Source: DASQFQ01 sp963802905
Lineage (GTDB): Bacteria > Actinomycetota > Thermoleophilia > Solirubrobacterales > Solirubrobacteraceae
Assembly (NCBI GenBank): GCA_963802905.1
Contig: CAWDKH010000004.1
Span: forward strand, 434,001-498,000
DNA length: 64,000 nucleotides
Reading direction: 5' to 3'
The position numbers and the translations under genes were made by a program. The notes under the pieces were generated by a model, which saw only the letters and a list, made by a program, of their open reading frames with translations, ran no database searches and was not told the DNA's origin. Position 1 is the stretch's first letter. Each line of letters opens with the position of its first letter. Below are positions 22,480-30,489 of the stretch, piece after piece.

Positions 22480-23292
22480 CTACGAAACGCCGCGTTGGTC
22501 TAAGCGTGCGCGGGGCGGATGATCGCGGCAGAAGCTGCGGAGTGCGTCGTTGAACGGGCGGGGCTTCTCGAGATTGCTGACATGACCTGCGCCCGGGATC
22601 AGCACGAGTTCGGCATCTGGGATCGCGCTCTGGAACTGGCGTGCGACGTCGAGCGGGGAGCGCGTGTCCGCGTCGCCCCAGATCAGCAGTGTGGGCACGG
22701 TGATGCGCGGCAGCAGGTCGCGCTCGTCGGCCTCGGCCATCATGGACAGCTGTCTTTCGAGGCTCGCGGGGCGGGCCGCAATGGTCATCTCCTCCATGAG
22801 GGTCGCGAACTCGGTCGGAGGCTCGCCGGCGAACAGCCCGGGTGGGTCATAGCGCTCGCCTGCGGCGAGCAGCTCACGCAGGCCGTCGATCCGCCTCCGC
22901 ACCTCCTCGGGGGGCAGCGATCCCTTCCACCCGGCGTAACTGTCAGCGAAGGTCAGCGACCCCACCGACTCGGGATGGTGGCGGTAGAGCTCCAACACGA
23001 CGGTGCCGCCCCAAGAAAGACCCGCGACGTGCGCTGGACCCAGGGCGAGCGCGTCGATCACCGCCGCGAGGCAGTGTGCGTAATCGGCCAGGCCGAAGTC
23101 CGCAGGCAGATCGTCTGAGCGGCCCGCGCCTGGCTCGTCCCAGGCGACGACTGTGAACTCGTCTGCCAGGGCCGAGATCTGCGGCTGCCACATACGGCCG
23201 TCCACCCCGGCGCCGTGCACGAGCACGAGCGCCGGCCCATCGCCAACGCGCTCGTAGGCGATCTGAACGCCGTTCGCCCGAACGACCTCCAC
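22480..23292 (-). CDS. alpha/beta hydrolase (270 aa)
   Basis: Complete AB-hydrolase-1 landmarks: HGAGVDGRMW (oxyanion loop), WDEPGAGRSD, nucleophile elbow GLSWGG, acid in LLIWGDADTRSPLD and histidine in PGAGHVSNLEKP. Length is normal. The cap region is short. It resembles 3-oxoadipate enol-lactonase or esterase-like proteins; the substrate cannot be set. It is the third hydrolase in 5 kb, but not a paralogous array, as the nucleophile residues differ. Confidence 0.82.
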   Translation of the reverse strand: MEVVRANGVQIAYERVGDGPALVLVHGAGVDGRMWQPQISALADEFTVVAWDEPGAGRSDDLPADFGLADYAHCLAAVIDALALGPAHVAGLSWGGTVVLELYRHHPESVGSLTFADSYAGWKGSLPPEEVRRRIDGLRELLAAGERYDPPGLFAGEPPTEFATLMEEMTIAARPASLERQLSMMAEADERDLLPRITVPTLLIWGDADTRSPLDVARQFQSAIPDAELVLIPGAGHVSNLEKPRPFNDALRSFCRDHPPRARLDQRGVS

Positions 23293-23469
23293 GGCCGCAA
23301 CCTACACGCCGACGGCGGCCCAAACCACCCCTCGCGCCGCCGCCCCAATGTCAGTGAGCGTGACAGGGTGGGACGTCCACGAGGCGTCGCGAAACGGAGG
23401 ATCGACGATGCACGCCGTACGCGTTTGCAGGTCCAGCAGGAGCCACAACCACGATCCGGGCCCGACGCG

Positions 23470-23856
23470 ATGAGCGCCGATGCCGGGATTGTCCGCGTGC
23501 CGCTGCTCGAGGCGGCGCTCGAGGGACGGCCCGAGATCGGGCAGGTCCGAGGCGCACGGATCGAGTTGGCACCTCAGCAAGACACGGGACGCCATCGGCA
23601 CCCGTGTCCTGTCGTCGGCTACGTCGCCTCAGGTGCGATTCGCTTTCAGGTGGAGGGTGAGGCAGAGCAGATCCTGCACGCGGGAGACGCGTTCCACGAA
23701 CCGGCCGGCGCACCAATTGCCCACTTCGACAACGCCTCGAAGCACGAGCCGGCGACTTTCGTCGCCTTCTACCTGCTGGCTCCGGGCGAGGACCAACTGA
23801 TCGAGATGCTGGCGCAGGACCGCGTCGTACACGACGACCGCGCTGAGCGGGCGTAG
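23470..23856 (+). CDS. cupin-domain protein (128 aa)
   Basis: A single conserved beta-barrel cupin: first motif HRHPCPVVGYVASGAIRFQVEGE (metal ligands H, H with a later Glu) and second motif GDAFHEPAGAPIAHFDNAS. Such small cupins bind a divalent metal and act as enzymes or sensors. ATG 23470 gives a short N-terminal arm. The next gene is convergent, with a palindromic repeat between the stops. Confidence 0.75.
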   Translation: MSADAGIVRVPLLEAALEGRPEIGQVRGARIELAPQQDTGRHRHPCPVVGYVASGAIRFQVEGEAEQILHAGDAFHEPAGAPIAHFDNASKHEPATFVAFYLLAPGEDQLIEMLAQDRVVHDDRAERA

Positions 23857-23865
23857 AGGCCAGCG

Positions 23866-23890
23866 AGTGCCGCTCTGCGCGAGAAGCAGA
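23866..23890. repeat. dispersed palindromic repeat, copy 8
   Basis: gagtgccgctctgcgcgagaagcag: two substitutions from the common core, between convergent stops at 23856 and 23899. Confidence 0.55.
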
Positions 23891-23898
23891 AGACTGCG

Positions 23899-24132
23899 TC
23901 AGGTTCGGTGCCGGCGTGCCTCGAGTCGGTCGGCCGGAGCGCGCGTCCACCAGGGGTTGCGGCCCTGCCGCACCATGCGGATCGTGGCGAGACAAAGTAG
24001 GGCTAGGACCACTCCAGCGCCGGCAAACAGCCACGAGCCGTTTAGTGCGCTGAGCCCGGTCACCACGATGATCAGCACGAGGCAACACCAATAGAGCGGC
24101 AGCTTGACTGAGTTGTTAGGCGGCGGCGCCAT
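23899..24132 (-). CDS. small membrane protein (77 aa)
   Basis: ATG 24132 opens a protein with two membrane helices (LPLYWCCLVLIIVVTGL and WLFAGAGVVLALLCLATI) and a basic C-terminal tail (RMVRQGRNPWWTRAPADRLEARR). The charge pattern places both ends in the cytoplasm. No family recognised. Confidence 0.55.
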   Translation of the reverse strand: MAPPPNNSVKLPLYWCCLVLIIVVTGLSALNGSWLFAGAGVVLALLCLATIRMVRQGRNPWWTRAPADRLEARRHRT

Positions 24133-24233
24133 GGGCGTAACGACCGTACTGGACTCGCTGGCCGCCGTGTGCTCCTTGCGCGATGAGCAGCAGGAGGTAG
24201 TCGCGGTCACCCCGGGCACGGCATCCTGTGGGC

Positions 24234-24917
24234 ATGCGCTGCGCGGTCTTCGCCTTCCCGCTGGTTGCCCTAGCCGCGTGTGGCGGTGGTGGTGGCGACG
24301 GGGACCCGGGGGATCGGCGTCCAAGCAGCCTGGTGTCCGCAGCGGCTCGCGGCGACGTGGGAGGCGTGCGTCGACTGCTCGCCGATGGCGCGCCGGTCGA
24401 CACGCGCGATCGCGACGGGCGCACTGCCGTCACGGCGGCCGCGCTGGGCGACCATGTCGATGTCGTGCGCCTGCTCATCGACGCCGGCGCCGACGTTGAC
24501 CTCCAGGACGCGGAGCGCAACAACCCGTTGCTCGTCTGCGGCGTGACCGGCAACGTCGCGGTGCTCCGCGAGGTGCTGCGCGCCGATCCGGATGTCCGGC
24601 TGACCAACCGCTTCGGCGGGACCGCCCTGATTCCGGCCAGCGAGCGCGGGCACGTCGAGATGGTGCGTGCCCTGCTGCGGACCGGCATCGACGTCGACCA
24701 CGTCAACCGGCTCGGATGGACGGCGCTGCTCGAGGCGGTGATCCTCGGCGACGGCGGCCCCGCGCACCGGCAGATCGTGCAGCTGCTCGTCGACGCCGGC
24801 GCCGATCTGGGCATCGCCGACCGCGACGGCGTCACCGCTCTCGAGCACGCCCGCGAGCGCGGCTATGACGAGATCGCGCTGACGCTCGAGGCCGCGGACG
24901 GCGGGGGCGCGTCATGA
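24234..24917 (+). CDS. ankyrin-repeat lipoprotein (227 aa)
   Basis: A short signal peptide ends in a lipobox (LVALAAC), so the protein should be lipid-anchored on the outside face of the membrane. A Gly-rich linker leads to five or six ankyrin repeats with typical GADVDLQDAERNNPLLVCG and GWTALLEAVILGDGG-like turns; the last ends DGVTALEHARERGYDE. Ankyrin repeats bind protein partners. ATG 24234 is chosen because it gives the compact signal peptide; a GTG at 24228 is two codons longer. Confidence 0.82.
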   Translation: MRCAVFAFPLVALAACGGGGGDGDPGDRRPSSLVSAAARGDVGGVRRLLADGAPVDTRDRDGRTAVTAAALGDHVDVVRLLIDAGADVDLQDAERNNPLLVCGVTGNVAVLREVLRADPDVRLTNRFGGTALIPASERGHVEMVRALLRTGIDVDHVNRLGWTALLEAVILGDGGPAHRQIVQLLVDAGADLGIADRDGVTALEHARERGYDEIALTLEAADGGGAS

Positions 24918-24997
24918 TCGCGGCGATCCTCGACGAACGCCATGTCGGCGGTATCGTCGGCGCCGCGGTTGAAGGCGTGGCCGGGCGCGACCAGTAG
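24914..24997 (+). CDS. possible 27-aa ORF coupled to the ankyrin gene
   Basis: Its ATG overlaps the ankyrin TGA (ATGA). It encodes 27 residues, MIAAILDERHVGGIVGAAVE then GVAGRDQ. It might be a real coupled micro-ORF or chance; no family is recognisable. Confidence 0.2.
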   Translation: MIAAILDERHVGGIVGAAVEGVAGRDQ

Positions 24998-25025
24998 GCA
25001 TCGAGCGAGACCGGGGGTTGGCGAC

Positions 25026-25490
25026 GTGAGCATCAAGATCAACCACGTCAGCGTGAACGCGCGGGACCTCCAGGCGAGCGTCGAGTTCTACGTCGACCTG
25101 CTCGGCGCAGAACCGATCGACACGCCCAACTTCGGCTTCCCGGTGCAGTGGCTCGCCCTCGGCCGGACCCAGTTGCACCTCTTCCAGCGTGACCTGCAGC
25201 CGACGAGCCACCATCACTTCGCGGTCGCCGTCGACCAGGTGGAGCCGGTGTACCGGGCGGCGGAGCGCCGCGCGGCGTTCGACTACTCGGCGTTCGGCAA
25301 CCACCTCGTGGAGCTTCCCGGCGACCTCGTTCAGCTCTACGTCCGCGACCCCGCCGGCAACCTCGTCGAGATCGACTGCGTCGGGGTCGACCGCCTACCC
25401 GAGGACCTGCGGGCACAGCTGAAGCACTTGTGGGACTTCCACCCGCAAGACGACGAGAACATGCGGGCGCGGCTCTACGTGCCCGAGTGA
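25026..25490 (+). CDS. VOC (glyoxalase/dioxygenase) superfamily protein (154 aa)
   Basis: GTG start. The first babbab repeat begins INHVSVNARDLQASVEFYVDLLG with a metal-type His, and the second ends VQLYVRDPAGNLVEIDC with the usual Glu. HHHFAVAVDQVEPVYRAA supplies a further His. These fit metal-dependent VOC enzymes such as lactoylglutathione lyase or fosfomycin-resistance relatives, but no substrate can be set. It has an unusual C-terminal tail (HLWDFHPQDDENMRARLYVPE). Confidence 0.75.
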   Translation: MSIKINHVSVNARDLQASVEFYVDLLGAEPIDTPNFGFPVQWLALGRTQLHLFQRDLQPTSHHHFAVAVDQVEPVYRAAERRAAFDYSAFGNHLVELPGDLVQLYVRDPAGNLVEIDCVGVDRLPEDLRAQLKHLWDFHPQDDENMRARLYVPE

Positions 25491-25516
25491 GCGAGGCGCG
25501 TCCCCGCCAGTGGGCG

Positions 25517-26563
25517 CTACGGGTCCGGGTCGTCGCGCCCGGCCTTCAGGCCGAACCGCAGGATCACGAACTCGGCCGGCTTCAGCGGTGCGACGCCGAC
25601 GACCACGTTCAAACGGCCGTTGTCGATGTCGTTCTGCGTCATCGTCGTCCTGTCGCACTTCACGAAGAACGCCTCGTCCGTGACAGCGCCCTGGAAGGCG
25701 CCGAAGCGCCACTGCGTCTCCAGGAACGTTCCGATGCTGCGCCTCAGCTTTGACCACAGCGGCTCGGCGTTGGGCTCGAAGACCGCCCATTGGGTTCCCT
25801 TGTCGATGGAGTGCTCCAGGAAGGTGAACAAACGGCGGATCGACACGTACTTCCATTCCGGGTCCGCCGGAGACGCCAGCGTCTGAGACGTCCCGACGGC
25901 GACCTCCCCGGTCCGCGACGTACGGAGCGCGTTGACGCCGAGCGCGGCGAGGCTGTCACGGTCGCTTCCGGACAGCGAGTCGGCGAGGGCGGTCGCGCCC
26001 CGGAGAACCGCACCCGGCGGTATATGCCACACGGGGTTACTGGCGAGCACTCCGGCGACGAACCCGCTGGCGGGCGCCGGCGAGCCCGGGTTGAGCCACG
26101 GAACGAAGATCGCGGCGTACGAGCTCCTCGCGCTGAGTCCCTCGACGAGGCCGCGGATCTCCGCTGGCCCGGCGTCGGCCGGTGAGTCAGCCAGGAAGAA
26201 GCAGTCTGCCCGGCGCTCGCAATAGCGGCTGCCCGCCTCGATCACCGCACCGCTCCCGTGCCCCGGGCTCGCCAGGAGGCTGAAGTCGTCGATCTCGTCG
26301 AGTCGTGCGAAGGCCGCCTCCGGATCGTGCTCGAAGTCGGCGACGGGCAGCAGGTACAGGCGCTCGCCCCCGTTGGCGAAGAAGTGCTGCGCCGCGGTCA
26401 CGAGGTGACCTCGAGCCGGGCCGAAGCTGCGCTTCAGTTCGCGCGCGTTCCTGACCAGGACCGGGCGGCCGAGCCGTCCGGACGGGTGCGCGCCGACGAA
26501 CGCGGCCGTCGTGGTGTCCACCGGTTGCAGCGATGGCGGCGAGCTGTCCGGGTCGGCGCTCAC
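25517..26563 (-). CDS. phage tail sheath-like protein (348 aa)
   Basis: The sequence follows contractile-tail sheath proteins. An N-terminal TTTAAFVGAHPSGRLGRPVLV leads into a subtilisin-like mid-domain (FFANGGERLYLLPV; SSYAAIFVPWLN; VWHIPPGAVLRGATALADS). The C-terminal handshake domain (EWKYVSIRRLFTFLEHSIDKG; NVVVGVAPLKPAEFVIL) completes it. A GTG at 26563 is taken as start. No tube, baseplate, spike or AAA+ ATPase gene is adjacent, so it is an orphan: a cut-down injection-system relic, or a sheath gene whose partners are elsewhere. Confidence 0.8.
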   Translation of the reverse strand: MSADPDSSPPSLQPVDTTTAAFVGAHPSGRLGRPVLVRNARELKRSFGPARGHLVTAAQHFFANGGERLYLLPVADFEHDPEAAFARLDEIDDFSLLASPGHGSGAVIEAGSRYCERRADCFFLADSPADAGPAEIRGLVEGLSARSSYAAIFVPWLNPGSPAPASGFVAGVLASNPVWHIPPGAVLRGATALADSLSGSDRDSLAALGVNALRTSRTGEVAVGTSQTLASPADPEWKYVSIRRLFTFLEHSIDKGTQWAVFEPNAEPLWSKLRRSIGTFLETQWRFGAFQGAVTDEAFFVKCDRTTMTQNDIDNGRLNVVVGVAPLKPAEFVILRFGLKAGRDDPDP

Positions 26564-26630
26564 GCGAGGAGCGTGCCAGAAGCAACGCCGCCCCGACGCC
26601 CGACGCCCGACAGCGCCTAGCCTGCGGGAG

Positions 26631-27359
26631 ATGACGACGTTCACGCTCGCCGGCTTCGAGGTCCCGCGCATCGGGCTCGGCACCAACCGCCTCACGACCG
26701 ACCATGTGGCCTTCGTGCGTGAGGCGATCGCCGCGGGCGTTCGCCACATCGACACCGCCCACCTCTACACCGGCGGTGAGAGCGAGCGCGCGATCGGGGA
26801 GGCGCTCCAAGGCGTCTCCGAGGACGTGCTCGTCGCGACCAAGGGCGGCTATCGCGGGGCGAGTCCGGCGACGCTCGAGGCGGAGATCGAGCAGAGCCTG
26901 CGCTCGCTCCGCGCTGAGGCGATCGACCTCTACTACCTGCACCGTGTCGACCCCGATACGCCGCTGGAGGAGAGCCTGGGCGCGATCAAGGGCTACGTGG
27001 AGCGGGGCGCGATCCGCCATGTCGGCGTGTCCGCGGTGAGCGTGGAACAGGTCGAGCGCGCCCGCGGCGTCGTCGACATCGTCGCGGTGCAGAACCAGTA
27101 CAACCTGGCCGAGCGCGAACACGACGACGTGCTCGACTACTGCGAACGCGAGGGGATCGCGTTCGTGCCGTACTACCCCCTCAGCGGCGACGGCGGGCCG
27201 GCCGTCGCCAGCGCGGCGCAGCGCCTCGGCGTGACGGAGAACGCGGTGAAGCTCGCGTGGCTGCTCAACCGCTCGCCGGTCGTGCTGCCGATCCCGGGCA
27301 CGCTCTCGATCGCGCACCTGCGCGAGAACCTGGCCGCGCTGGAGCTGGACCTCACCTAG
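26631..27359 (+). CDS. aldo/keto reductase (242 aa)
   Basis: A TIM-barrel NADPH oxidoreductase: IGLGTNRL opening, catalytic Tyr region HIDTAHLYTGGESERAIGEAL (Asp and Tyr), Lys in VATKGG, YYLHRVDPDTPLEESL with the His, and the C-terminal NADP-binding VLPIPGTLSIAHLRENL. At 242 residues it is shorter than most (about 280-330), lacking some C-terminal loops. It converges on the SRPBCC gene with a 4-base overlap of stops. Confidence 0.85.
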   Translation: MTTFTLAGFEVPRIGLGTNRLTTDHVAFVREAIAAGVRHIDTAHLYTGGESERAIGEALQGVSEDVLVATKGGYRGASPATLEAEIEQSLRSLRAEAIDLYYLHRVDPDTPLEESLGAIKGYVERGAIRHVGVSAVSVEQVERARGVVDIVAVQNQYNLAEREHDDVLDYCEREGIAFVPYYPLSGDGGPAVASAAQRLGVTENAVKLAWLLNRSPVVLPIPGTLSIAHLRENLAALELDLT

Positions 27360-27784
27360 AGCGCGCGGTCGAGGTTGTCGAAGGCCGCACTCCAGCCGCC
27401 CTCGTGGGAGCGCACCGCTTCCTCGTCCCAGAGACCGCTGTGTGTGAAGCGGACGGTGGTGACGCCGTCGCGCTCCTCGAACTCGATCTCGATCAGCATG
27501 CGTGTCGTTGGGTTGTCGTCCCACAGCCAGGTGAACGCGAGGCGGGTCGGGGGCTCGATCTCGGTGTAGCGCCCGCCGCCGCCGTACTCGGCGCCGTCGT
27601 GCGGGTTGCGCATCACCACGCGGATGGTGCCGCCGAGGCGCAGGTCGACCTCGGCCTCCGTCGTCTCCCAGTCGTGCTCGGCGTGCCACCAGCGCCGCAT
27701 GACCTCCTCGCTGGTCCACGCGTCGAACACCCGCTGAGCGGGCGCGTTGAACGTGCGCTCGATCTGCAGCGTGTTACTGGCCAT
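27356..27784 (-). CDS. SRPBCC (AHSA1-like) protein (142 aa)
   Basis: The helix-grip fold is evident: IERTFNAPAQRVFDAWTSEEVMRRWW at the start, strands, and the closing HEGGWSAAFDNLDRAL. Proteins of this kind bind hydrophobic ligands and often sit in ArsR-led operons. Here it is the last gene of the ArsR - DUF899 - small ORF - SRPBCC operon reading leftwards; its start overlaps the small ORF. Confidence 0.85.
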   Translation of the reverse strand: MASNTLQIERTFNAPAQRVFDAWTSEEVMRRWWHAEHDWETTEAEVDLRLGGTIRVVMRNPHDGAEYGGGGRYTEIEPPTRLAFTWLWDDNPTTRMLIEIEFEERDGVTTVRFTHSGLWDEEAVRSHEGGWSAAFDNLDRAL

Positions 27785-27908
27785 GGCTCCGCCGGCGTCG
27801 CAGGCGCTCGATCACCCATGTGCGCGCCACCAGCAATCCGACGCCGGCGCCCGTGAGCGAGGGGAGGAGCTCCTCGACCGGAACTCCTCCCACGTGCGCG
27901 AGGATCAT
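27774..27908 (-). CDS. small membrane protein in ArsR operon (44 aa)
   Basis: A 44-residue frame begins at ATG 27908, overlapping the DUF899 stop by 4 bases, and ends at TAA 27774-27776, overlapping the SRPBCC start. It has one hydrophobic helix (LLPSLTGAGVGLLVARTWVI) and a basic tail (RLRRRRSHGQ). The coupling on both sides supports translation. Function unknown. Confidence 0.45.
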   Translation of the reverse strand: MILAHVGGVPVEELLPSLTGAGVGLLVARTWVIERLRRRRSHGQ

Positions 27909-28576
27909 GCGGCCTTGTCGTACTCGTCGTGCAGGTTCCACCACTGGTACGGCGGGGTCTGCGGGTAGCCCTCGGGCGAGTCCTCCCACTCCTCCTGGCG
28001 CCCGAGCGCGGTGATGTCGAGGTAGCTCCAGGTCGTGCCCATCCCCTCGTCGCCGCGCGCGTCGACGAAGTAGGTGCGGTAGATCTCGTCGCCCTCGCGG
28101 ATGAAGGCGTTGGTGCCGTGCCACTCGCCCACGCCGAAGTCGGCGTCGAAGTCGTCGGTGAGCGTGAACCACGGGATGTCCCAGCCCATCCGCGCCTTGT
28201 AGCGCTCGATGTCGGCCTGCGGCGCGCGCGAGACGAGCACGAGCGTGGTGTCGCGGGCGTTGAGGTGGGCGAGGTGGCCGACCTGGTCGGCCATGAACGA
28301 GCAGCCGCCGCAGCCGTGCTCGGGCCACCCGGCCACGCCGGGCTCGAAGAAGAAGCGGTAGACGATCAGCTGGCGCCGCCCGTCGAACAGATCGTGCAGG
28401 CTCGCCGGACCGTCGGGGCCCTCGAAGCGGTAGTCCTTCTCGACCGCCATCCGCGGCATCCGGCGCCGCTCGGCGGCCAGGGCGTCGCGGGCGCGGGTGA
28501 GCTCCTTCTCCTTGACCAGCATCGCTTCGCGGGCGGCGTCCCACTCCTGCGGGGATACGACCGGTGGGGTGTTCAT
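27905..28576 (-). CDS. DUF899 family thioredoxin-like protein (223 aa)
   Basis: Matches the DUF899 layout: an N-terminal helix that starts VSPQEWDAAREAMLVKEKEL, the RRMPRMAVEKDY motif, a Cys pair in HGCGGCSFMADQ where thioredoxins place their active site, and the C-terminal YFVDARGDEGMGTTWSYLD. It overlaps the ArsR gene by 4 bases and is translationally coupled to it. The activity is unproven; a redox or peroxidase-like role is a family inference. Confidence 0.85.
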   Translation of the reverse strand: MNTPPVVSPQEWDAAREAMLVKEKELTRARDALAAERRRMPRMAVEKDYRFEGPDGPASLHDLFDGRRQLIVYRFFFEPGVAGWPEHGCGGCSFMADQVGHLAHLNARDTTLVLVSRAPQADIERYKARMGWDIPWFTLTDDFDADFGVGEWHGTNAFIREGDEIYRTYFVDARGDEGMGTTWSYLDITALGRQEEWEDSPEGYPQTPPYQWWNLHDEYDKAA

Positions 28577-28887
28577 TGCGGGGAGTCCTCCTTCAAGTAC
28601 TCGTCGACGACGTCGAACAGGCGCCCCCAGAGGGCGCGCTGGCGATCCATCCAGTCGGCTGCCTCGCTGAGCACGTCGGGCTCGAGCGAGAGCTGGTGCG
28701 TGCGGCCGATGACCTCGCGCTTCAGGACGCCCGTCTCCTCCAGCACCTTCAGGTGCTTGGAGATGGCGGGCTTCGACACCCCGAAGCCTGCGGTGGCGTC
28801 ACCTACGGTCGCCGGGCCGGCGGCAAGACGCTCGACGATGCCTCTGCGGATCGGATGCGAGAGCGCCTTGAATGGATCGTTCACCAC
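28573..28887 (-). CDS. ArsR-family transcriptional regulator (104 aa)
   Basis: A compact winged helix-turn-helix: FKALSHPIRRGIVERLAAG then recognition helix GVSKPAISKHLKVLEETG and wing LKREVIGRTHQLSLEP. No Cys metal site is visible, so it is likely a non-metal ArsR (the 'SRPBCC-associated' type). It heads the operon and probably controls its own promoter just downstream of the DUF3592-like gene at 28901. Confidence 0.9.
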   Translation of the reverse strand: MVNDPFKALSHPIRRGIVERLAAGPATVGDATAGFGVSKPAISKHLKVLEETGVLKREVIGRTHQLSLEPDVLSEAADWMDRQRALWGRLFDVVDEYLKEDSPQ

Positions 28888-28900
28888 ATGGTTAACGGTA

Positions 28901-29506
28901 TCAGGCGCGGCGAGCCCAGACCGTGCCTCGCAGGATCAGCAGCGTGCCGAGCCCGGCGAACACGAACACTCCGAGGAACAGGCCCCAGGTCAGGTAGCGC
29001 AGCGGCGCGTTGGCCTCGTGCACCATGAGCGGCGTCTCCGTGCGGGTGCCGACGAGGTCCTTGGGCGGATCGAAGCGGCACGCGACGGTGGTCGGGCCGT
29101 CCTTGCCCTCGAACTCGCCGACTGTGGCGTAGACGTTGCCCACGGTCTCGCTGACCGTCTGGCGATCGCCGCGCACGCGCGAGGTCGAGCCGCCGGGGTG
29201 GGCGACCGTGCAGCGGGCCTCGGAGGCGTCGCCTTCGCGCACCCGGAACTTCCGCCGCCGCTCGGTTCGGCTGAGCCCGTCGAAGAATCCGTCGGGCTTG
29301 GCGCTCAGCGCGATGACGTAGCGCTTGGCCCCGGCGTCGAACCTGAGCGTGCCCGGCGCTCGACCCTCGGCGACCGCGTCCCTGCGGAGCACGGCGTTGA
29401 CGCCGAACGAGGCGACGATCGCCCCAATCAAGCAGGGGACGGCGAGGAGCAGGATCACCGCGATCCCCGCGATGACCCGCGACCACCCGATTCCCCCCGC
29501 GCGCAT
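28901..29506 (-). CDS. two-TM hypothetical membrane protein (201 aa)
   Basis: One membrane helix near the N-terminus (VIAGIAVILLLAVPCLIGAI) and one near the C-terminus (YLTWGLFLGVFVFAGLGTL) bracket an extracytoplasmic beta-rich region of about 120 residues with two cysteines (EARCTVAH and VACRFDP) that may pair. The topology resembles DUF3592-like proteins. Its stop lies 13 bases from the ArsR gene start, so the two are probably co-transcribed. Confidence 0.65.
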   Translation of the reverse strand: MRAGGIGWSRVIAGIAVILLLAVPCLIGAIVASFGVNAVLRRDAVAEGRAPGTLRFDAGAKRYVIALSAKPDGFFDGLSRTERRRKFRVREGDASEARCTVAHPGGSTSRVRGDRQTVSETVGNVYATVGEFEGKDGPTTVACRFDPPKDLVGTRTETPLMVHEANAPLRYLTWGLFLGVFVFAGLGTLLILRGTVWARRA

Positions 29507-29553
29507 CGATCGACGCTATTTCAGATCACCGCGGGCGTCTACCGTGGAGACCG

Positions 29554-30489
29554 ATGCGGATCGCGACCTGGAACGTCAACTCGATCAAGCAGCGCGTGCC
29601 CCGGTTCCTGCCGTGGCTGGACGAGCGGCAGCCCGACGTCGTCTGCCTCCAGGAGACGAAGCTCGCCGACGCCGCGTTCACTGAGCTGGTCGGCGACGAG
29701 CTCGCCCAGCGCGGCTACGAGGTCGCAGTGCACGGCGAGCCGGCGTGGAACGGCGTGGCGATCCTGTCGCGCGTCGGACTCGAGGACGTGGTTCCGGGGC
29801 TGCCTGGCGGCCCCGGCTTCCCGCACCAGGAGGCGCGCGCGGTGGCCGCCACCTGCGGCGGGATCCGCGTGATCTCCGTGTACGTGCCGAACGGCCGGAC
29901 GCCGGACTCCGACCACTACGCCTACAAGCTCGAGTGGCTCTCGGCGCTGCGCGAGACGGTCGCCGCTGCCGGCGACGCGACGATCGTCCTCGGCGACATG
30001 AACATCGCGCCCACCGACGACGACGTCTTCGACCCCGACGCCTACATCGGCCAGACCCACGTCACCGCGCCGGAGCGCGAGGCGCTCAAGGCGCTGGCGG
30101 GCGCCGGCCTCCACGACGTCGTCCGCGACCGCTGGCCGAACGAGCGCGTGTTCACCTACTGGGACTACCGCGCGGGGATGTTCCACCAGGACCTCGGGAT
30201 GCGCATCGACCTCGTGCTGGCGAGCTCGCCGGTGGCCGATCGCGTCAAGGCGGCGTGGGTCGACCGGCAGGCGCGCAAGGGCAAGGGGCCGAGCGATCAC
30301 GCGCCGGTCATCGTCGACCTCGACGAGGCGCCGGACGGCGAGGACATCGGGCCGGTCGTGCCGCCGCCCTCCGCGCCGGTCACCAAGCGCGGCGCGAAGA
30401 AGCTGCCGCAGGCGCCGTATCAGTCGCGGGGCCGGTCGGTGTCCCGCGACGGCTGGACGCGCTTCGGCTCGCCCGGCATCTTCGGATAG
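29554..30489 (+). CDS. xthA: exodeoxyribonuclease III
   Basis: AP endonuclease of the exonuclease III class for base-excision repair. Motifs: MRIATWNVNSIKQR, LQETKLAD (metal-binding Glu), YVPNGRTPDSDHY, GDMNIAPTDDDVFDP (catalytic Asp/Asn), GMRIDLVLAS and SDHAPVIVDL (Asp-His). The last about 55 residues (beyond 300 nt from the end) are a Pro/Lys-rich tail not needed by the fold. That tail overlaps the 3' end of the convergent ligD-polymerase gene by 70 bases. Confidence 0.93.
   Translation: MRIATWNVNSIKQRVPRFLPWLDERQPDVVCLQETKLADAAFTELVGDELAQRGYEVAVHGEPAWNGVAILSRVGLEDVVPGLPGGPGFPHQEARAVAATCGGIRVISVYVPNGRTPDSDHYAYKLEWLSALRETVAAAGDATIVLGDMNIAPTDDDVFDPDAYIGQTHVTAPEREALKALAGAGLHDVVRDRWPNERVFTYWDYRAGMFHQDLGMRIDLVLASSPVADRVKAAWVDRQARKGKGPSDHAPVIVDLDEAPDGEDIGPVVPPPSAPVTKRGAKKLPQAPYQSRGRSVSRDGWTRFGSPGIFG

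Noticed and set aside
25517..26563. Part of an inserted prophage
   Set aside because: A tail-sheath-like gene alone is not enough; no integrase, capsid, portal or lysis genes are nearby and flanking genes are metabolic.
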